NCBI GenBank assembly: GCA_934754355.1
Contig: CAKVID010000003.1
Coordinates: forward strand, 146,153 to 210,152
Length of the DNA: 64,000 nt
Origin: an uncultured Clostridia bacterium
Lineage (GTDB): Bacteria > Bacillota > Clostridia > Christensenellales > UBA1242
Reading direction: 5' to 3'
Shown here: positions 18,434 through 27,813 of the stretch, one piece after another
Position numbering within the stretch: the first letter of the stretch is position 1
How the letters are laid out: each line of letters begins with the position of its first letter
Made by a program: the position numbers and the translations under genes
Notes under the pieces: generated by a model
What the model was told of the DNA's origin: nothing
What the model saw: only the letters and a program-made list of their open reading frames with translations
Databases searched by the model: none

Positions 18434-18494
18434 TAGCGCATGGTCTGTAAAGTTGTAAATGTAATTTACATAAGACGGAGTGTGCTATTTTTTT
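18434..18494 (+). terminator. Nested hairpin ending in T7
   Basis: TAGCGCA (18434-18440) pairs with TGTGCTA (18481-18487) with one G-U; TCT/AGA and GTAAAT/ATTTAC form inner stems; T7 follows. It lies 40 bases after one terminator and 160 bases before the surface-protein gene, so it could be a second terminator or an attenuated leader. The rest of the 400-base gap 18253-18652 is AT-rich. It contains GTCAATTTGAC (palindrome, near 18550) and TTGACATTGAGGTCAA (near 18600), which look like operator sites. Confidence 0.5.
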
Positions 18495-18652
18495 GAAAAC
18501 CAAATATGCTTAATAATATGTCAAGATTGTATTTAAAGTTTAATTTAAGTCAATTTGACACAAAGTAATAATATATGTAATTTGCTTAAATAATATATTT
18601 GACATTGAGGTCAAGTTTATAAATATTTACAAGTTTTCTAAAGGACATTATC

Positions 18653-21600
18653 ATGAAAAAAATTATCGTCCTATTTGCTCTAACTTTTATGCTCGCCGTT
18701 ATAGGATTAATACAGCCAAAGTTTGTTTGGGCGGAGAGTTCTGCTCAAATTATTTTATCTAATGACATAATTGATGGGGATAATACCACCTACGATTTTT
18801 CTAGTGTGTCACAGACTATAATTGTGTCAGATGGCAATGTTACTTTGAGAAACTTAACTATAAAGAGTGTAGATAGTTTAAATATTAATTATCTAATAAG
18901 GGTAGAAAGCAACGCCACTCTTACTCTAGAAAATGTTAATTTTGTATTGCCAAATATAACTTGTACTAGTGTTATATATAATTCTGGCAAAGTAACAATT
19001 AATAATTGTACTTGGGATAATGTAGACCTAGTACATATAATAAATAATAGCGATACTCTAGAGTGCGTTAAATTATTAAATGTGCCAAGTGGAGAGACTT
19101 TGAATATCTCTCTTAAAACAAATTCTATTTATGTAGATAAGACTAGTGTTATTAATGGCAAAGTTGTAATTAGTCTATATGGATTGTCTTACGAAGATAT
19201 TAATAATCCAGAATTTCCTTATTCTTACGAAGGCAAAGTATTAGTCAAAGGGGTAGGAACTCTTGCAAGCAAATATATCAAACACTTCAAGTTCTTAGGC
19301 GCACCCGATGAAGATACTCTAGAAACTAAAACTAGAAGTACATATTTTGAAGATTTCGTAGAGAATTATTATATTGATTATGCTGGCATATTGGGCGATG
19401 ATATATCTACAATTAATGACGGCATAGAAGTATCTTATGGCGACGGACTAACTAATATTATCGATAGTGGAGATATTATTCTTACTAAATTCGATATGAA
19501 ATTAAATGTGAGTAAGTCTGGCGATGAAACAGAAATGTTTGAAGGCTATGAATATTTCAGATGTACTAGCGGTTATGACTATCAAGAATATTTCTTTATC
19601 GGTGGCAAATATGCAACATCTAGATTATTTATCGAAGGTTTGCAAAGGTACGATTTGCAGAATTTCAAAGTTTGTGGCAAACAATTAATAAAATTAACAA
19701 GTAGTCTCAAAGTAAAAGATAATAGGAAAGTAAACACTTTTGCCTTGGATAGTTCCACATCACTTTTTACTGTCAAAGAAAATGAAATATATATCAATCT
19801 AGGCACAATACCTCTACTTGTTGTATCTGACCCAGTTAATGTAAATGTTTATGTGGGTAATAAAAAATTTGAGTATAATCAAATTAATCATTGCAATAGT
19901 CATTTAGAGAATAATTGTGTTCCTTATTATATTACAGAAGAAACGGGAAAGAAAGTATATTTAACAGATGATGAGTATTACATTACAAGAATAGAAGATA
20001 ATGTAGAGAGTAGAGTAAATAATATTGTAAATGCTGGTTCATATAAGATTTATGCTACAAGCGCAGATGATGGCATTTTGTATACTGGCACTCCAATTGA
20101 TATTGTAGTTACTCCAATCACCCTTGGAGTAGACTTTGGCAATACATCTTTTGTATATAGTGGCAATAGTTATAGCATAACCCCAGTTATAAGTAATGTG
20201 CTTGATGGGGATATTGTTGAATTGAAACTAAGTGGCAATGAATTCACTTTGCCGGGAAATTACTCAGTAGATGTTGAAATAAAAAAGTCATCTGTAAGTG
20301 CGGGCAATTATGTGCTTGCCGAAGAAGATAAGACTTGTAGTGTCTTTGTAGATAAGAAGACAATTATGTTAGACGAAATTGAGTTAGATGTAAATGCCGA
20401 TGGCGTCAAAGAAGTTGTGTATGATGGCACTCCTAAGAGTGTACAAATGTTAAATACAATTGATGGAGTTACTTGTACTTCATATAGTTATACAACTGTT
20501 GGCGAGTATTCGTTCAATGTAACATTCAATGTTAATAGCAAATTGTATTATGGAATATCTAGTATTCCAGTTAAACTTGTAATTACACCTAAAGTTGTAG
20601 ACTTTGGATATATAGAATTAGAAGATATATATCATGTATACAATAATAAAAGTGTTAATTACAAAGTCCCAGACGAAATCTTAAATAACTTGCCCGAAGA
20701 TGCTTCCAAAGAAACAATAATATCGGGCGATGGTGCTAAATTAGCAAGCGATACCCCTTACTCAGTTAGAGTTCAATTCAAATTAAAATCTGGACTTAGA
20801 CTAGAAAATTATTCAATCGTAAATAATGTTAAATATGTAAATATATATATTTCCAAAGCAACTTTAGATTTATCTGCTTTGCAGTTTATAGATAGAACTT
20901 ATACCTTTGATGGCACCAAGAAGAGATTAACTTTTGTTAATCCTTACGAGGGTATTCTACTTTGTAATTTAGATAATGCAGAGGGATTGGGAGTAGGAGA
21001 TTATACTGTTCAACTTGAACTTTCTTTAATAGACCAAGATAATTATAATCCTGTTCCAAATAAATTAATATCTACTCTTACAATCATTCCTATCACTCTA
21101 GATAGTTCCAATCTTCAAATGCTTAGTAAGACCTATACTTATAGTCAAGGGGTTTATTATTATTTAGAAGTAATTAATATTGGTAGTTTGCCAATTGTAG
21201 TTAATTACTCATATTATTTGGGCGAAGATTTAATTCCGCAAGACCCAGAAAATCCGGGTGTTACAAATGCGGGAGAATATAGGGTTATTGCATCATTTGC
21301 AGGCAAAGATGTTTATAGGGGCAATATTACTCCAATAACTCCTCTTGAAGCCTCACTTATAATAAAGAAGAAAGAATTAGATTATTCTCAGATAAAATTC
21401 AGTAGTGCGACATATACATACAATGGACAGAAACACATGTTGCCATCAGCCACTAGTCCATATGGAATTACTTTCAATTATTCATCAGACGGCGAGACTA
21501 ATGTAGGTAATTATCAAATAACTGCCACTCCAGATATTAATGCCAATAACTATATCATTCTTAATTATAGAGAAATCAATGCAAATTTAATTATTGTCAA

Positions 21601-22999
21601 AGCCAAGTACGATATGTCAAATATCAAATTTGCAGATATTAATGCTACTTACGATGGACTATATAAGACTGCTTATATCAAAGGCAAATTGCCAGATGGT
21701 GTTGTATGTACTTATAGAGATAATAGTAGGAAAGATGCCGGAAATAATATAGCCTATGCTATCTTTACAATCCCAGATACAACTAATTACGAAGCAATCC
21801 CAGATATGACTTGTAGAATAATCATTGAGCCTAGAGTACTAGAAATTACATTGCCAGTAGATAGATTTACTTATACAGGCAATCTAATTACTCCTAATGC
21901 CCAAATTGTAAGTGGAATACTAGATAATGAAGAAGTTGTGGCTACATGTATCAATCCACAAATAAATGCAGGCACATACTATACAACTGTTGCCTTAGAT
22001 AATTCAAATTATAAGCCTAATAAGAGTAGTTACAAATTTACAATAGATAGAGCCACTGTAGATACTTCTCAAATCCAATTTGAAGATGTGGAGGTGACCT
22101 ACGATGGCAAATCTCATACACCTAGCCTTGTTGGTAACTTTCCAGAGGGAGTTATCCCCAATGTGGTAGCGGGTAATCTTATCAATGCTGGGGAATATAT
22201 TGTGTATGTAGATTTTACAATAATCAATCATAATTACAAAGAACCAGATAGACTTACAGCCAAAGTAACTATCAATAAGAAACCTATCCTTATTGAATTT
22301 AGTGGCTTTACGGGGCTGATTGAAGATGGCACTAAGAAAGATATTGGTGTGGCATTCGTTGGAGTGCTAGAGAATAGTTTTAATGGATATAAGAAAGTAT
22401 ATTCAAATGAACCTATCAACGCAGGTAAATATACATTGACTATCAATCTAGACGACAATAGCAATTACGAAATAATAGGCAAGAATTCCAAAGAATTTGA
22501 AATTTTGACCACTTCCAAGATATTTATAGACAATAACTATCAATTGCAGATAGCGGGCGCTGGATTCTCGGCAAGTTCGGAATTAACTATTCAAGCATCT
22601 AATAAAGATAAGGTAGAGAGTAGCCTTAGAGAGGCAGGTGTTAGTGCTTCCAAATATAAAGCATTCAAAATTATGCTTTCGGGAGTGCAAAGTAATCAAG
22701 AAATTAATGTATCACTTAAAATATCTTCAATTAATCTAAAAAATACTGGCAATATCAAAGTATATAGATTAGATAATGGCAATTTGGAAGAAATTACTTG
22801 CTCAGTTGATGGCAATCAATTAAATTTCGCTTCCAGCGTGGGCGAAGAGATTGTAATAGTAGAAGAAGAGAGTTCAAATAGTAATAATATCCTTATATAT
22901 ATTGCTGTAGGCTTAGTAATTGTTGTGGCTAGTGGAATAGTTCTAATTGTTTGTAAGAAGAGGAAACAGAAAGAAGTTAGTCACTTTATAAATGATTAA
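18653..22999 (+). CDS. Large MBG-repeat surface protein, membrane-anchored
   Basis: 1448 residues. A signal peptide occupies about residues 1-27 (MKKIIVLFALTFMLAVIGLI, ending VWA). Residues 30-160 resemble a right-handed beta-helix (NVTLRNLTI, ATLTLENVNF, KVTINNCTW). From about 480 to 1270 there are about ten beta-sandwich repeats of the MBG/YGX type, each with a TYDG-like motif near the start and a NAGxYxV motif near the end. The C-terminus has a spacer, one membrane helix (ILIYIAVGLVIVVASGIVL) and a basic tail. There is no LPXTG signal, so anchoring is by the membrane. It is probably an adhesin or cell-surface scaffold; no ligand can be inferred. It is monocistronic and flanked by terminators. 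Confidence 0.85.
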   Translation: MKKIIVLFALTFMLAVIGLIQPKFVWAESSAQIILSNDIIDGDNTTYDFSSVSQTIIVSDGNVTLRNLTIKSVDSLNINYLIRVESNATLTLENVNFVLPNITCTSVIYNSGKVTINNCTWDNVDLVHIINNSDTLECVKLLNVPSGETLNISLKTNSIYVDKTSVINGKVVISLYGLSYEDINNPEFPYSYEGKVLVKGVGTLASKYIKHFKFLGAPDEDTLETKTRSTYFEDFVENYYIDYAGILGDDISTINDGIEVSYGDGLTNIIDSGDIILTKFDMKLNVSKSGDETEMFEGYEYFRCTSGYDYQEYFFIGGKYATSRLFIEGLQRYDLQNFKVCGKQLIKLTSSLKVKDNRKVNTFALDSSTSLFTVKENEIYINLGTIPLLVVSDPVNVNVYVGNKKFEYNQINHCNSHLENNCVPYYITEETGKKVYLTDDEYYITRIEDNVESRVNNIVNAGSYKIYATSADDGILYTGTPIDIVVTPITLGVDFGNTSFVYSGNSYSITPVISNVLDGDIVELKLSGNEFTLPGNYSVDVEIKKSSVSAGNYVLAEEDKTCSVFVDKKTIMLDEIELDVNADGVKEVVYDGTPKSVQMLNTIDGVTCTSYSYTTVGEYSFNVTFNVNSKLYYGISSIPVKLVITPKVVDFGYIELEDIYHVYNNKSVNYKVPDEILNNLPEDASKETIISGDGAKLASDTPYSVRVQFKLKSGLRLENYSIVNNVKYVNIYISKATLDLSALQFIDRTYTFDGTKKRLTFVNPYEGILLCNLDNAEGLGVGDYTVQLELSLIDQDNYNPVPNKLISTLTIIPITLDSSNLQMLSKTYTYSQGVYYYLEVINIGSLPIVVNYSYYLGEDLIPQDPENPGVTNAGEYRVIASFAGKDVYRGNITPITPLEASLIIKKKELDYSQIKFSSATYTYNGQKHMLPSATSPYGITFNYSSDGETNVGNYQITATPDINANNYIILNYREINANLIIVKAKYDMSNIKFADINATYDGLYKTAYIKGKLPDGVVCTYRDNSRKDAGNNIAYAIFTIPDTTNYEAIPDMTCRIIIEPRVLEITLPVDRFTYTGNLITPNAQIVSGILDNEEVVATCINPQINAGTYYTTVALDNSNYKPNKSSYKFTIDRATVDTSQIQFEDVEVTYDGKSHTPSLVGNFPEGVIPNVVAGNLINAGEYIVYVDFTIINHNYKEPDRLTAKVTINKKPILIEFSGFTGLIEDGTKKDIGVAFVGVLENSFNGYKKVYSNEPINAGKYTLTINLDDNSNYEIIGKNSKEFEILTTSKIFIDNNYQLQIAGAGFSASSELTIQASNKDKVESSLREAGVSASKYKAFKIMLSGVQSNQEINVSLKISSINLKNTGNIKVYRLDNGNLEEITCSVDGNQLNFASSVGEEIVIVEEESSNSNNILIYIAVGLVIVVASGIVLIVCKKRKQKEVSHFIND

Positions 23000-23072
23000 T
23001 CTCAGTACTAAATTATAATAAATTGTACTTATTATGATTGTAATAAATTGTACTTATTAATTACATAATAAA

Positions 23073-23118
23073 AAAGACCATACATAGCATTAGTTTGCTT
23101 TAAATATGGTCTTTTTTT
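23073..23118. terminator. Terminator of the MBG surface-protein gene
   Basis: AAAGACCATA (23073-23082) pairs with TATGGTCTTT (23105-23114), followed by T-rich sequence; A-rich on the other side, so bidirectional. Just upstream, TAATAAATTGTACTTATTA occurs twice in tandem (about 23012-23060). The rest up to 23292 is very AT-rich with nothing else visible. Confidence 0.75.
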
Positions 23119-23292
23119 TAATAAATTTACTAATAAAAGTTAATACTATTAAATATGTTTTTTTGTTGCTTTATATAATTACTAATAAAATTTACTACAT
23201 TTACTTCGTTTTATATATTTTTTACTATTTAATAAATCAATAAAATTTACTAATTGCAAAATAATTTATTAAATTAAAATATTCTATTAATT

Positions 23293-24153
23293 TTAATTAT
23301 CTTTTATCCCACCATCGTTATAGAAAATAATTCCAAGAGTATTAGGTCCACAGTGTGTAGAAATAGTAGAACCAGCAGGGCATTCAATAATTTTCTTGAA
23401 TATCCCCATTTTGTCTAGAGTTTCGTGTGTAATGGCTAACATTTCAGGTGTTGCTGTGCTGTAAGTGATTATACATACAGATTTATCTGGATTATCAAAT
23501 TGCTCTAGAGTATCTAGAATGTATTTGTCTAATATTTTCTGCATTTTGCCAATATATTTCTTGCCAACAATCATTTTGCCACTCTTTACCTGAATAGAAG
23601 GCTTAATAGATAGTAGATTTGCTCCTAGCAAAGATAATGCAGAACATCTGCCACCTTTGTGAAGGAAATTAAGTCTGTCTACAACGAAACTTATTTGTAC
23701 ATCTTCTTTACGGTTATTAATAAGTGCATATGCTTCCTTTATGTCTACTCCTTTGTCTCTAAGAGTTGTGGCATACATTACTTGCAAACCAATTCCGCTA
23801 GATAGAGACATACTATCTACAATGTATACATTATCAAATTTCTTAGAAGCATTAATAGCATTATTGTAAGTAGAACTTATTTGACTGCTTATGCAGAAGT
23901 GAATAAGTCCATCACAATCTTTCAATTGTTCTTCAAAGAATTCCTCATAGTCTATCTGGTTAAGTGCAGATGTCTTTGGCAATTCTTTGGTTTCATCATA
24001 ATGTTTGAATAAGTCTGCAGGTGTTATCTCTTCTCCGTCTTTGTATTCTTTGTCCCCCATTGTAATTCTGAAGGGAATTACGCCTACTTTTAGTTTTTTA
24101 TATAATTCTTGTGTTAAGTCAGCACTGCTTTCACAGGTTATTTTGTAATTCAT
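23293..24153 (-). CDS. DegV family fatty-acid-binding protein (second copy)
   Basis: 286 residues with the same landmarks as the DegV protein at 8654: CESSADLTQELYKKL at the start, TSALNQIDYEEFF, SSQISSTYNNAIN, DSMSLSSG, KGGRCSALSLLGANLL and STHCGPNTLGIIFYND. It is likely a FakB-type fatty-acid carrier. The C-terminal extension after the family core is short and charged (DGGIKDN). It is a stand-alone gene between the surface protein and radC, divergent from the latter. Confidence 0.9.
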   Translation of the reverse strand: MNYKITCESSADLTQELYKKLKVGVIPFRITMGDKEYKDGEEITPADLFKHYDETKELPKTSALNQIDYEEFFEEQLKDCDGLIHFCISSQISSTYNNAINASKKFDNVYIVDSMSLSSGIGLQVMYATTLRDKGVDIKEAYALINNRKEDVQISFVVDRLNFLHKGGRCSALSLLGANLLSIKPSIQVKSGKMIVGKKYIGKMQKILDKYILDTLEQFDNPDKSVCIITYSTATPEMLAITHETLDKMGIFKKIIECPAGSTISTHCGPNTLGIIFYNDGGIKDN

Positions 24154-24274
24154 AAATTTCTCGCTTATCGTTTAATTTTTGTGTAAGGATAATTGACTTT
24201 TTATATTATTTCCCTAGCACATTTCAATTATATCCATTTTATTACTCTCCGTCAAATATTTGATGGCATTACAC

Positions 24275-24303
24275 TTGCAAAAATACTCAAAAAGAGGTAA
24301 ACT
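24275..24303 (+). promoter_or_regulatory. Predicted promoter of radC operon
   Basis: TTGCAA (24275-24280), a 17-base spacer and TAAACT (24298-24303). A perfect 12-base palindrome TCAAATATTTGA sits at 24252-24263, just upstream of the -35, and could be an operator. Confidence 0.5.
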
Positions 24304-24347
24304 AGGTGTAATATATTTTTATCAATTAATGGTAGAGGCTGTAGGTT

Positions 24348-25148
24348 TTGGAAGAGAAGAAACATTCTCATTATGGTCATAGGTCAAGACTAAGAGATAG
24401 AGTAAGCAAAGAAGGAATACAGAATTTTCAAGATTATCAAGTGTTGGAATATGCACTTTCTTTTGTAATTCCATACAAAGATACTAATCCTATTGCCCAC
24501 GATTTAATAGGTAAATTTGGTTCAATAGTGGGTGTGTTAGAAGCCAGAGAAGAAGACTTGAAAGCAGTCAAAGGTATGGGAGAAGTTAGTGCGTATTTTC
24601 TAACTTCACTGGTTCAAATATTTGCTTTTTATCAGAAAGAGAAGAACGCCAAGAATGTAACACTTGGCAATGCACAAGAAACTGCCGAATTTGCTAGAAA
24701 TTGCTTTGCGGGTAGTGTAATAGAAGAAGCATATCTAATTAGTCTTTTGCCAAATAACAAAGTACTCAAAGTAGAGAAAGTTGGAGAGGGTACAATTAGT
24801 AATGTCAAAGTGTCTATTAGGAAGATAACAGACGCTGTATCTAGAAATAGAGTAAATAAAGTAATTCTTACACATAACCACCCAAATTCAGACTCAACGC
24901 CTAGCGAAGATGACGACCAGTACACCAAGGCTCTAGTCACTGCACTTGCATTAAATGATTGCCTGCTTGTTGACCATATAATAATTGGTTCAATGGACGA
25001 AGAAGGTTTCTATAGTTATCAGCGTAGCGAGAAGATAGATAAATATATGGCACAAGTAGAGAAAATTATTAGAAATACTCCATTTGCACCCACTCTTAAT
25101 TATAACCTAAATAATAAGGATAGAGGTGATGACGATGATAAAGAATGA
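24348..25148 (+). CDS. radC: RadC family JAB-domain protein
   Basis: 266 residues. An N-terminal helix-hairpin-helix region (LLxYALxxVIPYKDTNPIA-like, then KAVKGMGEVSAYFL) is followed by an MPN/JAMM domain with the metal motif THNHPNSDSTPSEDD, where the two histidines and the aspartate are intact. RadC proteins are frequent in mobile and chromosomal loci, but their role in repair is unproven. The start is a TTG at 24348 preceded by an AGAGG site; the nearer ATG at 24329 is out of frame. The gene overlaps the RNHCP gene, suggesting translational coupling. Confidence 0.88.
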   Translation: MEEKKHSHYGHRSRLRDRVSKEGIQNFQDYQVLEYALSFVIPYKDTNPIAHDLIGKFGSIVGVLEAREEDLKAVKGMGEVSAYFLTSLVQIFAFYQKEKNAKNVTLGNAQETAEFARNCFAGSVIEEAYLISLLPNNKVLKVEKVGEGTISNVKVSIRKITDAVSRNRVNKVILTHNHPNSDSTPSEDDDQYTKALVTALALNDCLLVDHIIIGSMDEEGFYSYQRSEKIDKYMAQVEKIIRNTPFAPTLNYNLNNKDRGDDDDKE

Positions 25149-25443
25149 TAATGGTTTTGTATGTGTTAATTGCGGTAAGACCGTAGAAAAATTGGGAGTA
25201 ACTAGTAGAAACCATTGTCCATATTGCTTGCATTCATTACATGTGGATATTATTCCGGGTGATAGAGCCAATACTTGTAGAGGAGTTCTGAAGCCAATTG
25301 CAGTAGAGAATAATCCGAAGAAAGGGTATGTAATAGTATTCAAATGTACAAAGTGTGGGGCAATAACCAGAAATAAATCGGCACCTGATGACGACTTTGA
25401 CGCACTTCTATCCATCTCCAAATCCCACGCAGATATGTTTTGA
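25135..25443 (+). CDS. RNHCP-domain zinc protein
   Basis: 102 residues. It carries CVNCGK near the start, the RNHCPYCLHSLHVD signature that names the RNHCP family, and CTKCGAITRNK near the end, so at least two zinc-binding sites are likely. Function is unknown; the family is often placed near translation genes. The ATG at 25135 has GAGG about 8 bases upstream, while the GTG at 25126 and ATG at 25129 are less well spaced. It overlaps the last codons of radC and ends before a strong terminator. Confidence 0.85.
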   Translation: MIKNDNGFVCVNCGKTVEKLGVTSRNHCPYCLHSLHVDIIPGDRANTCRGVLKPIAVENNPKKGYVIVFKCTKCGAITRNKSAPDDDFDALLSISKSHADMF

Positions 25444-25518
25444 TAAAGTTCTAAATTTAATATATGTACAAAACAACAATGAGTGCATATTCCAAAGAAA
25501 AACGCATTTCAAAATAAA

Positions 25519-25548
25519 AAATCCCCTAATATCTAGGGGATTTCTTTA
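25519..25548 (+). terminator. Terminator of radC-RNHCP operon
   Basis: AAATCCCCTA pairs perfectly with TAGGGGATTT around a five-base loop, followed by a T-rich tract. Confidence 0.85.
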
Positions 25549-25940
25549 TTTGCCAGAAGAGAATTAGATAGTATAAATACCGAATACAATCAAAGATACG
25601 AGAAAATTTATGGCGAACCTTTGCAGGAAATTAAGGGGCACCACTAGATAATAGCCTTGGAGAGTGTTCTTCAAATTTGCTAAATAAAGTAGACGACAAT
25701 AAAGACGAACATTCTATAGAATACATACTGCGAGATAGCAATTGGGATATTAGAAAGCACGAAGGCATTGCTAATCCTAATTGTGTGTCTTTAATGATTA
25801 GTTGGGCTCTATCTAGTACGGTAGAAAATGCAATAGATAATCATAAATCAGATAAATATGTGCCAAGAACAGGTAAAATGTCGGAAGAATTACATAGTAT
25901 TTTGCATTCTTTCCATTATGAAGATAATATTGGCAAATAA
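25546..25940 (+). pseudogene. Frameshifted remnant of an unknown gene
   Basis: Two open segments join across a one-base shift near 25635. The first (25546-25647) encodes about 33 charged residues including INTEYNQRYEKIYGEPLQEI. The second runs open from 25635 to 25940 and encodes SSNLLNKVDDNKDEHSIEY and then LRDSNWDIRKHEGIANPN. The only start codons for the second part are TTG 25677 and later ones, without a good ribosome binding site, and the first part has no start because a terminator abuts it. I recognise no family. A short intact gene from TTG 25677 (87 residues) is the alternative. Confidence 0.45.
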
Positions 25941-25970
25941 TTGACAACTCAAATGTTTTTGGGGTATCCT
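25941..25970 (+). promoter_or_regulatory. Promoter of the CYTH gene
   Basis: TTGACA (25941-25946), 18-base spacer, TATCCT (25965-25970). The ATG at 25991 follows with AGGAG in between, so the leader is very short. Confidence 0.65.
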
Positions 25971-25990
25971 AAAAATATAGGAGAGTTGCA

Positions 25991-26560
25991 ATGGAAGTAG
26001 AGAAAGAAGTAAGGTATCTGGTAGATGATAATATTTGGAATAGTGTACTATTAGGAACTACAGAGTACAAACCAAAGTCACAAATGCTAGATATTACAAT
26101 GGGTAAATATGGGCTAGATAGTTTTCAAAAAACAGGGCTTGTATTTAGAGTGCGCCAAAAGGGCGAAAAAATTTCTATGGAAATCAAAAAGAGAGTGGGG
26201 GAATCTGAGTGGCTAGAAGAGAGTATTCCGCTAGATAGTGTTGGTAGAGGTGTGTCGTATTTGAAATTGGCGGGGTTATCTCCATACTTGTATATTAGTA
26301 GAACTAGAGAAGTTAAAAAATTCAAAGGATTAAAAATTTTCTTTGATGACGTAGAAATGCTAGGTAAATTTATAGAAATAGAATATCAAGATAGTGACAA
26401 TGCCAAAGCAGAATTGAATGAATTTTTGCAAACTTTTGGGATAGAAAATAATCCTCAAGATTTGTATGGAACAATTATTATACGTAAATATAATGAGGAT
26501 GAAAATTTTAGAGATGCATTCAATTCCAAAATGAATGAAATTGTAAATAATATTAATTAA
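25991..26560 (+). CDS. CYTH domain protein
   Basis: 189 residues. The CYTH fold acts on triphosphates (thiamine triphosphatase, class IV adenylate cyclase, inorganic triphosphatase). The N-terminal signature reads EVEKEVRY, so the usual ExExK becomes E-E-R with arginine last. FRVRQKGEKISMEIKKR and the later FDDVEMLGKFIEIEY and LYGTIIIRK segments supply the other tunnel residues. The arginine substitution could narrow or change the substrate range. The gene has its own promoter; the 150 bases after it are AT-rich with no clear gene. Confidence 0.8.
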   Translation: MEVEKEVRYLVDDNIWNSVLLGTTEYKPKSQMLDITMGKYGLDSFQKTGLVFRVRQKGEKISMEIKKRVGESEWLEESIPLDSVGRGVSYLKLAGLSPYLYISRTREVKKFKGLKIFFDDVEMLGKFIEIEYQDSDNAKAELNEFLQTFGIENNPQDLYGTIIIRKYNEDENFRDAFNSKMNEIVNNIN

Positions 26561-26702
26561 GTATGGACAAATAAAATATCTGTAAAAATGCTAATAAATT
26601 TATTTAATTATTAAGATTGCAAATATTTTTAAAAAAATTTATTTAATTAATCTTTGAGATTTAAAAAGTTCTTTTAATTTCTTTAATATTTACAAAATAT
26701 AA

Positions 26703-26735
26703 AAATAGCAAGTATTTTATCTTGCTATTTTTTAT
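26703..26735. terminator. Terminator overlapping the VanZ stop codon
   Basis: AAATAGCAAG pairs with CTTGCTATTT with T-runs on both sides. On the minus strand the 5' arm of the stem begins at the TAG stop of the VanZ gene. Confidence 0.8.
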
Positions 26736-27255
26736 TTATTTTATCTACAATTTTTATATAAATAATATATTGCATTCCACCTAGTGCTGTGCTGGTTGCA
26801 TTTAGAATAATATCAGATAATTGCACCATTCTAGGTATTGGCAATATAAATTGCATTGTTTCTATCATAAGTCCAAAACCCGCACCTAGTGCAAAAAGAA
26901 TTATTAGTTTTTGCCACCAGCTTTTGTTACCTAGTGCCATATAAGAAATAAATAATCCCATAGGTATAAGCATAAATAAATTGATTAAGATATCCCACTT
27001 TCTGGCTCGGCTAAAATCCCAATAAATATATTTGCTACACCAAGCTGATGTACTCTGGTAACTAATTGTGGTGTATTTAATATTTATATCTATTTTGCAA
27101 GTAACACCAATAATTAGTAAAACTACATAAATTGCAAAAGCACCAATTATTACTTTTTTCTTACTTTTTTCGTTTTTTATCAAAAGCACGATAAATGGAA
27201 ATATTACAAAACACACAAAACATATTATAAGTATCGCAATTGTATTTAATGTCAT
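26725..27255 (-). CDS. VanZ family membrane protein
   Basis: 176 residues with about five hydrophobic segments. The motif near the start of the third, RARKWDILINLFMLIPMGLF, the following FGLMIETMQF and the PRMVQLSDIILNATSTALGG block are those of VanZ-like proteins, linked in some species to teicoplanin resistance but usually of unknown role. It is transcribed alone toward a terminator that starts at its stop codon. The upstream gap to the XRE gene (27256-27382) shows nothing distinctive. Confidence 0.8.
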   Translation of the reverse strand: MTLNTIAILIICFVCFVIFPFIVLLIKNEKSKKKVIIGAFAIYVVLLIIGVTCKIDINIKYTTISYQSTSAWCSKYIYWDFSRARKWDILINLFMLIPMGLFISYMALGNKSWWQKLIILFALGAGFGLMIETMQFILPIPRMVQLSDIILNATSTALGGMQYIIYIKIVDKINKK

Positions 27256-27382
27256 AAATCTTTACCCAATTATATATTCTCTTTATATATTTTTCACTAA
27301 ATATATATTCCATAGCCTAATATTTGTGTATATTGTATCAAAATCTTTATCATTAAGGCAAATAATTGTTTGGTTTTTGTCC

Positions 27383-27688
27383 TTACAAATTTTCTAATAT
27401 TTTAATTATTGCATCCTTTATGTTGTCATTGGTTCTTGAAAGAAGACTAATTATTTCTCTATCCTTTTGATATGAGTCAATATTATAATAAAAAAATTCG
27501 GATAGTGAAGAATTGCAAGCCTCTACAATATCATTAATTACAGATATTGAAGGCTCGAAATTTTTGCGATATTCCAGCCTATTAATATATGCTTCATTTT
27601 TGCCAATTCTTAGACTTAATTCTCTAGCCGACAAACCCTCTCTAGTTCTTAATTTACTAATTCTGTTTACTACTTCATCTAATTCCAT
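27383..27688 (-). CDS. XRE-family transcriptional regulator
   Basis: 101 residues. The helix-turn-helix lies at about residues 6-62 (SKLRTREGLSARELSLRIGK, NEAYINRLEYRKNFEPS), ending in the ISVINDIVEACNSSLSEFFY boundary seen in short Firmicutes XRE proteins. The last 35 residues are a helical tail. An AAGGA site lies eight bases before the ATG. It lies just downstream of the structured RNA and tRNA-Gln on the same strand but is separated from them by a terminator. Confidence 0.85.
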   Translation of the reverse strand: MELDEVVNRISKLRTREGLSARELSLRIGKNEAYINRLEYRKNFEPSISVINDIVEACNSSLSEFFYYNIDSYQKDREIISLLSRTNDNIKDAIIKILENL

Positions 27689-27762
27689 ATAGATATTCCT
27701 TGCATTAAGTGTATTCCTTTGCTTATATCAAACAGAAATCCTACTATCTCATAAATAAACAA

Positions 27763-27813
27763 ATAAAAAAGAACCAGCAAAATACGCCTATATTTTCGGG
27801 TTCAACTGGTTCT
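27763..27813 (-). terminator. Terminator of the structured RNA
   Basis: On the minus strand AGAACCAG pairs with CTGGTTCT, an inner AAAATA/TATTTT pairing closes the loop, and a T-rich tract follows. Confidence 0.7.
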
